Below are positions 58,768 to 64,000 of a DNA stretch of 64,000 nucleotides, piece by piece. A program made the position numbers and the translations under genes. The stretch is from Lates calcarifer (lineage: Eukaryota; Chordata; Actinopteri; Centropomidae). Position 1 is the stretch's first letter. Each line of letters begins with the position of its first letter. The notes under the pieces are model-generated. The model ran no database searches. It was not told the DNA's origin and worked only from the letters and a program-made list of their open reading frames with translations. The stretch is from the NCBI RefSeq assembly GCF_001640805.2, contig NC_066833.1, forward strand, positions 16,864,813 to 16,928,812. Reading direction: 5' to 3'.

Positions 58768-61700
58768 CTGTGTACAGGTGGAGACATAAGTAGAAACCTT
58801 TAAGCAGCAGATAAATAACATGTAATTGTCAACCATGATGCTAAAATTGGATGTTTCAAATGTTTGCTCCAATTTACCAAATTGATTTGATAGATTTGAT
58901 GAGGCTATCAACCTGCATTTATGAGTCAACATTACTTAGCTATGAATTGATGATTCTGACTTCAAAATTAAATCTCTAGTCCATACTGTCAAGTCCAAAA
59001 CATTAAGTTTCCACCAACAGAGAATAGTGCCATTGCAAGCATATACTCTCAGGCTAAAAAACAAAAATGCAAAAGCAGGATGATTACAGTAATTTGTGCC
59101 TTGGATGTTCTGGTCTATCTTTTCCATGTATATTAAACAACCTTTGTTGAACAGTTACAGCTGCGGGTAAACAGATTTTTGTTACCTTAAGATAGAGCCT
59201 GCTGACTATAACTTCATACTTACTATCCAGATCTAAGAGTGGAAATGATCTTCTCATCTAACTCTCAACAAGAATATCAAAATGTTCCAAATTCCCAAAA
59301 TGCCACACTATTCCTTTAAACTCGTTCTTTTAACATTTGCTTACCATCTAGGTCAATGGCATAGGAGTATCCCAGCTGATCAGATGTAACATAGATCTCC
59401 TCATTAGTGACTGGAGGGAAAAAGGGAACCATGTTGTAGTCCCTGTTGTGACCAATGGGGGCCATCTCATCTGGGAAGGTGGCATTGGATGGAACAAACC
59501 TCCTCATCCACTCGTCAAAAATGGCATCGGTAAAAGCATGGAGCACCTGCAAGGTAAACAACCAGCAACACCACAGGGACTGTAATAACAAGAACCCTAC
59601 CATGTCTTTTCAGTGTTAAACCACAAAATCAGATTCTGACCAGAAAGATGGGGTCGTTGGCTGCAGAGTGGGACAAAGAGCTGGTTCCATTCAGCAAGGA
59701 GTGGACGAGGTTGTGGAGGTTGTTGACCGATTCATCCAGTTCTCCATCTGGTTTTTCATATCCTTCAAGAGCATTTCTGTGAGTTACAAAGCATACAATT
59801 TTTAAAACTGTAGTACAAATCCTGTAGACATTAGTGAGTGAAGTAGCAGGTATACATTTTAAATTATTATTGGTACCTGAAACTAAAGGAAGAGTTGGTG
59901 AAATAGGGAGGGCTGTCAAAGTCCCTGATTCCAAGACAGCTTCTGACATCATTCATGGTCGGCAGAGACATGTTACTCCCCTCCATTATCCCCCTCTGAA
60001 TGAAACCCTCACTGGTGCCATTACAAAGAGTTACCAGGCGATTGTAGTCATCCAAACTGAAAAGGAAAACAATTGATTTGTACCAATGAAAACACATATA
60101 ATTTTTTTCTACTGTGTTTACTTAACTCTAATCCAACCAATAATTATCAGGTTCTCTTTTTTTCACCCCATTTTTTTTGCTGACCTGTTACACACCACAC
60201 CCCATCTGGAGAATCTGGACTGGTTACTGATGAGAGAGGGGTTGTCTGGGTTTCTGGCCCCCAACAGAGAATCAGTACACACATCACACTCTCTCTGCCC
60301 TGTGGCAAAGTTCCAGTAAGGGACTGCAAAGTTCTCATTCCCTGTCAGTCTCTGCAGGGAACACACATTTTATTGGTATTAGTTTACATCACTATCAAAT
60401 CAGTGTTTGTTTTTGGTCAGAAACATGGATTTTTGACAACCAATATACCAGCCCTGACTGCTAGAGAAACTGTTACATTCTGTTTGAATACTGTTTGAGA
60501 TCTTTGCATGATGTCTGTCATCTATCATCTTAAAAGTATCATGTGTTCTATCCTGGTTTTTGTTTTTGAAAGGATTAAAAAGTTCTCCTTCAGTGTATGA
60601 TACTAATACAATTACTATATTTTCAAATGACCACGTGTTTAACAATAGCCCAATTCAGGATTTAAAATTGATGTCAAATGCAAATATTATATACAAGGTA
60701 ATAATACTATGAAAAGATGATAAACCTAAGTAAGAGATTTAACATATACTTTACATATATATTTCCAACCGTTTCAAGCCAAAAATAAATGAATAAAATA
60801 AATAAAAGAAATCAGTTTAAAAACATGTTATTCTCAGTAGATTGCACATACCTGTAACTCTCTCTCAAAGCTTAGAAGGTGATACCTGTGCCAGGTAATG
60901 AATGCTGGACCCTTATGCGAGAAATCAATGGCTTTGAATGGGCGACCAGGACCTACAGGAAAATTAAGTGTTTGATGAGCTCCTCTTTGTAAGGTCACAT
61001 GGTATATATTAGTACTTTTTCATTCATGTATGACTTAAAAGTTCTCAAGAAAAGCATGCTACAATAGAGGCACAGTTCAACTACTATAAATTAAAACACA
61101 ACCTACTGTCCTTCTCGTTTTGTTTTTTTTTTGTTTGTTTGTTTATAATCAGCTTTTAAAAAAATAGTTTTAAGTAAAACAAAATAATTATGATTCTACA
61201 AAATGGTAATATATAATACAATTTTAAAATAAGGCCCTAAAAAATAATATCCCTCAAAGAAAAAGAGGGCATCTTCTCCTACATAAGCATAACATCTGTA
61301 AAACAATATCAGAACTAATTTGGATAAATCGGGATCTTACGATTAACACATTCCTATTTTATATTCCTGATATTTCTGTTATGTTCCCACTAAACAGAAT
61401 CAACCATATCACATAACTGGTTCTAATAGCTTTTAAGAAAGAAATATGACCACGCTTATTTACCAAGAAGAGTATCTCGGACTGAGTAGTAATGTTGCCA
61501 CACAAAGAAGTCATAGATGGAGATGTTGGCAATCTGTGGCTCAGTTCCATTTGGTCCTAGGAGTCCCAGCCAGTGCTGGGTGGCAATAACGTAGTCTGGG
61601 TGGATGGTGGTCTTAGCCAGATGCAGAGTATTCAAGAACTCCTGGAGCTCTTCGGGGGTCAGGGAGTGGATGTTCTTCCGCACCGCAGGAGCCTTCCTCT

Positions 61701-62163
61701 GGTCACAGTTTGGTCCAGTCCAGCCAAATTTGCACTGGCCACAGTCATAACCAGCAAAGTTACCTGCAACACAGAGAGGACACTGAATTACAGGAAATTT
61801 CATGCTGATGTTGTTGATAATATGGTTGAATCTACATCTCTTTCAGCGTCTTAATACAGTTTTACAGCACTCACCAGTACATCTGCAAGTCTGATTGAAG
61901 AATTTGGTCGGCCACCTCTCTCTATCGTCAACATTTCTTAGTCTGTACGGTCCTCCCCAGGGTTTGCTGTCAACTCGAACTGCAGAGCAGCTTCCTCTCC
62001 CCGACAGAGAGCCACACACATTGCCAGGATCTGAGCCCAGAGAGGGGCAGCACTGCTTGGACAGGATCCCCTCCACTGTGCAGCACACCCGAGGAAACTG
62101 AGCCTCTGCAGGCTCAGGCCAGAGGAGTAAACAAAACAAACCAAGACCCAGGGCGTTCATCAT
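58592..62163 (-). CDS. dct: dopachrome tautomerase (tyrosinase-related protein 2), complete
   Basis: Melanosomal type I membrane enzyme of eumelanin synthesis that converts L-dopachrome to DHICA (family knowledge). Eight exons with GT-AG borders and matching phases give 1551 nt, or 516 residues (human: 519). Seen: an N-terminal signal peptide of about 21 residues, a cysteine-rich EGF-like region, the metal-site-A histidines H187, H209 and H218, the site-B histidines H367, H371 and H394, many NxS/T sequons, a membrane segment at about 465-491 and a short basic tail ending KYTEEA, like the human C-terminus. Segments in coding order: 62163-61875, 61763-61464, 60952-60852, 60351-60185, 60056-59877, 59776-59641, 59546-59345, 58767-58592. 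A second Met codon follows immediately, so the start could be 62160. No disabling change was seen. Tyr and tyrp1 are excluded by motifs such as SLDDYN. Confidence 0.97.
59345..59546 (-). CDS. dct: dct exon 7 (metal site B, part 2)
   Basis: Encodes [36 protein letters not shown] and [15 protein letters not shown]394 is the third metal-site-B ligand. The acceptor is CTTGCAG and the donor GTAAGC. Confidence 0.96.
59641..59776 (-). CDS. dct: dct exon 6 (metal site B, part 1)
   Basis: Encodes [20 protein letters not shown] and then [20 protein letters not shown], ending PIFL. H367 and H371 are metal-site-B ligand positions. The acceptor is TCACAG and the donor GTCAGA. Confidence 0.96.
59877..60056 (-). 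CDS. dct: dct exon 5
   Basis: Encodes [14 protein letters not shown], then [20 protein letters not shown] and NSSFSF. LDDYN and CNGT distinguish DCT from tyrosinase. There are three sequons (NGT, NMS, NSS). The acceptor is TTTTCAG and the donor GTACCA. Confidence 0.96.
60185..60351 (-). CDS. dct: dct exon 4
   Basis: Encodes [34 protein letters not shown] and FSRWGVVCN. The PYWNFATG block is invariant in the tyrosinase family. The acceptor is CCCTGCAG and the donor GTCAGC. The next exon completes Ser to give NSLDDYN. Confidence 0.96.
60852..60952 (-). CDS. dct: dct exon 3 (metal site A)
   Basis: A short exon of 101 bp encoding [17 protein letters not shown] and [16 protein letters not shown] after completing Gly. 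H209 and H218 complete metal site A. The acceptor is CCTGTAG and the donor GTATGT. The frame contains no Met, so simple start-to-stop open-frame searches would miss it. Confidence 0.95.
61464..61763 (-). CDS. dct: dct exon 2
   Basis: Joins CTG to [19 protein letters not shown] and runs through [31 protein letters not shown] and [18 protein letters not shown]187 of HYYSVRD is the first metal-site-A ligand position. The acceptor is GTTGCAG and the donor GTAAAT. Confidence 0.97.
61875..62163 (-). CDS. dct: dct exon 1 (signal peptide, Cys-rich region)
   Basis: Starts with two adjacent Met codons, then a hydrophobic leader ([10 protein letters not shown]) and a probable cleavage before QFPRVC, as in human DCT. 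It continues with [22 protein letters not shown] and [10 protein letters not shown]. Ninety-six codons plus one base. The donor on the - strand is GTGAGT. Confidence 0.96.
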
Positions 62164-62594
62164 TTCACCTGTTTGCTTTCCCTAGGCGGTTGGTGACAAA
62201 TCAGTTTGTGTATCAACTCTCAGTGGTGATACGGTCAATTGGTTTCTCCAGAAGAGCGCAGAATCTCACTCTGGCACGGTCCCACGCTGTGTATTTTCAA
62301 ATTAGATTCGGTGATAGTTCTAACATCAGGGGAAACAACACTCAGACCCAGATCATGTTGTGTTCCACTTGGTTACATGCACATTAAGAAAGCCTGTAAT
62401 TTCTCCTCTTGCTTTTGTAGAGCTGGGGAGGATTATGCCATTGGTCTTGTGATGACCACCTGACAGCAGAGCTGTGAGCTAGACTAAGATCTGGAGGTCA
62501 GCCTGTACTGCCTGAAGGGACTATAAAGTGTTGCATGGCGTCATTGTACCAAAAGACCAAACTGATTTATTACTCAGAGTACATCAGAAAAAAA

Positions 62595-62601
62595 AACAAT
62601 G
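62595..62601 (+). promoter_or_regulatory. dct: SOX-type site upstream of dct
   Basis: AACAATG fits the (A/T)(A/T)CAA(A/T)G SOX consensus, 432 bp upstream of the dct ATG and 112 bp from the MITF-type E-box. SOX10 regulates Dct in mammals. The motif is short and could occur by chance. Confidence 0.4.
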
Positions 62602-62712
62602 TGTCAAACAAATGTGTCAGATTTGCCTCAAATGGAGCAGAAGAAAGACATTTGGTCAAAAACAAAATAAAGTGTATATATAGATGTGTAGAAAGAAACT
62701 ATTTGAGAATAA

Positions 62713-62722
62713 ATCACATGAC
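62713..62722 (-). promoter_or_regulatory. dct: MITF-type E-box (M-box-like) upstream of dct
   Basis: The - strand reads GTCATGTGAT, containing TCATGTGA, the extended E-box preferred by MITF/TFE factors and close to the melanocyte M-box (AGTCATGTGCT). It is 550 bp upstream of the ATG. Dct is a known MITF target in vertebrates. Occupancy here is inferred. Confidence 0.55.
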
Positions 62723-62979
62723 AAAACTGAAACAATAAACAAAAAACTGTGTCAATATCACTTGATTTGTGGAGTCATTCTGAGCTAAGTTAATTTTTTT
62801 AAAAAAGGAAAAACAGCTTTTGAGTGAGCCAACTTTAGATCTGTTTTGTAAACATAATCAATTTAATCCTGCCAGAAGTTACAGTTTTCAGACTTTTTTG
62901 GAGCCTGTTATAGTGTTTCTGGCCTGGTCCAAGCTTCTTCAGACTTTTCACCCGAGTCTCAGCTGACACCCTTTGCTGT

Positions 62980-62987
62980 GCATGTGA
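62980..62987 (-). promoter_or_regulatory. dct: second E-box upstream of dct
   Basis: GCATGTGA on the + strand (TCACATGC on -) contains the CATGTG core, about 0.82 kb upstream of the ATG. Confidence 0.3.
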
Positions 62988-63024
62988 GGTGAGAAAAGAA
63001 CAATTATAGGAATTATATGACTTG

Positions 63025-63548
63025 TTTATTTGCTACAAAAGTAGCAATACCACAGTGTACAAATACTCTGTTACATGTTTAGGCCCTGAAAAGTACAAAA
63101 GTATTAGCATCAAAATAAAAAAGTAAAAAAAAGTCGTCACTAAGCAGAATAACCCATTTCAGAATTAGATGCTAATTGCTGTTGTTTTAATTTGTACATC
63201 ACTGTAATGTTGCAGCTTGTTAAGTTTTGACTAATTTTCAATTATATGATATACACAATACTTGGTCGCATGTGAATTTTCCCTGGGATCAATGAACTCT
63301 TATATTAACCTATAACATTACAACAGAATTTAGGTATTGATTATATTTGTACGATTCATCTTAATCTGCAAAATAACTAGTAACTAAAGTTATCAAATAA
63401 ATATTATATACTAAAAAGTATTAAGAGTATTTATCTGTGTATTGTAGTGGAGTGAAATAGCAGAATACATACTCAAATGAAGTACAAGTGCCTCAGAATT
63501 GTTCTAAAGTACATTACATGAGTAAATATATTTAGTTTCCGTCACTGC
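63025..63548 (-). repeat. teleost nonautonomous DNA element (CAGTGgtGGAAAGTAACT type)
   Basis: The right end reads AAGTACAAGTGCCTCAG, then GAGTAAATATATTTAGTTTCC and GTCACTG. In reverse this is a CAGTGACGGAAACTAAAT terminus like those of abundant fish elements full of AAGTA words. Inside are ACTAGTAACTAAAGTTATCA and TGTAGTGGAGTGAAATAG. Boundaries on the left are approximate. Confidence 0.7.
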
Positions 63549-64000
63549 TCATAGTTTTTTGTTCCAAACTGTAATGTAACCTATTCTGCACGACCACTTC
63601 ATTACAGTGCAACCTCAATGAACGTTTGATGACAATTAAAGCAGACACTCTTAAGAAAGGGTTCACAGAAACATTAAGAATATGCAGTTTCTAGGAAATG
63701 AGCAACAGGCTACAAAGAGTGGTGTGGTCCTGAGAACAAGAAGCTCAAAGTTTAGTTTCCTCGAGAGCCTACAAGTCTGAACCACAAAGACTTCCCAAAG
63801 GCATAAGAACAAGCCTTTGTTCAGGACTGAGGATGAACGGATGCAATTGCATCAAATACTTCATAAAGAAATTGCCAAGTGGATGATGTTTAGGTTATAT
63901 GACTGGATTTCATGAGACCAATTGTCTCAGTCGTCACTGGCAGCAATAAAAGTTAGAAACTGTCCTAGATATGTAGGCTTTTATGAATTACATCTGTTGT
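63549..64000. other. distal intergenic sequence upstream of dct
   Basis: AT-rich sequence with no recognisable coding exon. By synteny with other vertebrates the next gene beyond the window may be tgds, but nothing of it is visible here. Confidence 0.6.

Larger units (their letters stand above)
62164..63000 (-). promoter_or_regulatory. dct: dct proximal upstream region
   Basis: The 0.84 kb before the dct start codon must include the 5'UTR and core promoter unless an untranslated exon lies further out. A CCAAT motif (- strand) is at 62238-62242, 75 bp from the ATG. No convincing TATA box was found. MITF- and SOX-like sites lie at 62.6-62.7 kb and an E-box at 62980-62987. Confidence 0.5.

Noticed and set aside
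1..64000. CRISPR arrays, operons or prokaryotic mobile elements
   Set aside because: The window is spliced vertebrate DNA. There are no regularly spaced direct repeats and no bacterial-style gene clusters.

Overview
This is vertebrate nuclear DNA, almost certainly from a ray-finned, probably percomorph, fish. Both genes are split by canonical GT-AG introns. Their exons encode clear orthologues of vertebrate glypican-6 and dopachrome tautomerase. The introns hold interspersed repeats of kinds common in teleosts, including a tRNA-derived SINE with readable A and B boxes. Base composition outside exons is AT-rich with many simple repeats.

Layout: positions 1-55618 hold gpc6 on the + strand. Eight coding exons (2-9 of the nine expected) were placed at base resolution with matching phases. 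They encode the last 503 residues, from just before the first CxxxxCC cysteine cluster to the GPI signal. Exon 1 (signal peptide and about 50 residues) must lie upstream of the window. The introns total over 40 kb and I found no other gene in them. Positions 58592-62163 hold the complete dct gene on the - strand: eight exons, seven introns of 94-577 bp, 516 residues, with all six copper-site-position histidines conserved. The two genes converge tail to tail with 2973 bp between stop codons. Human GPC6 and DCT are neighbours in the same arrangement, which supports naming the glypican gpc6 rather than its close paralogue gpc4. The remaining 1.8 kb is the dct upstream region. It contains an MITF-type E-box and a SOX-type site, followed by a teleost repeat.

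Function: gpc6 encodes a GPI-anchored heparan sulfate proteoglycan core that modulates growth factor signalling at the cell surface. dct encodes a melanosomal membrane enzyme of eumelanin synthesis. They are syntenic neighbours with no known shared pathway.

I see no undescribed biological system here. The points most worth a second look are a perfect 14-bp palindrome carrying AATAAA on both strands between the convergent genes, the compact MITF/SOX-like cluster upstream of dct, a SINE lying about 150 bp before the last gpc6 exon, and several dispersed repeat copies in opposite orientations. Repeat names and boundaries come from memory of common fish repeats and are approximate.
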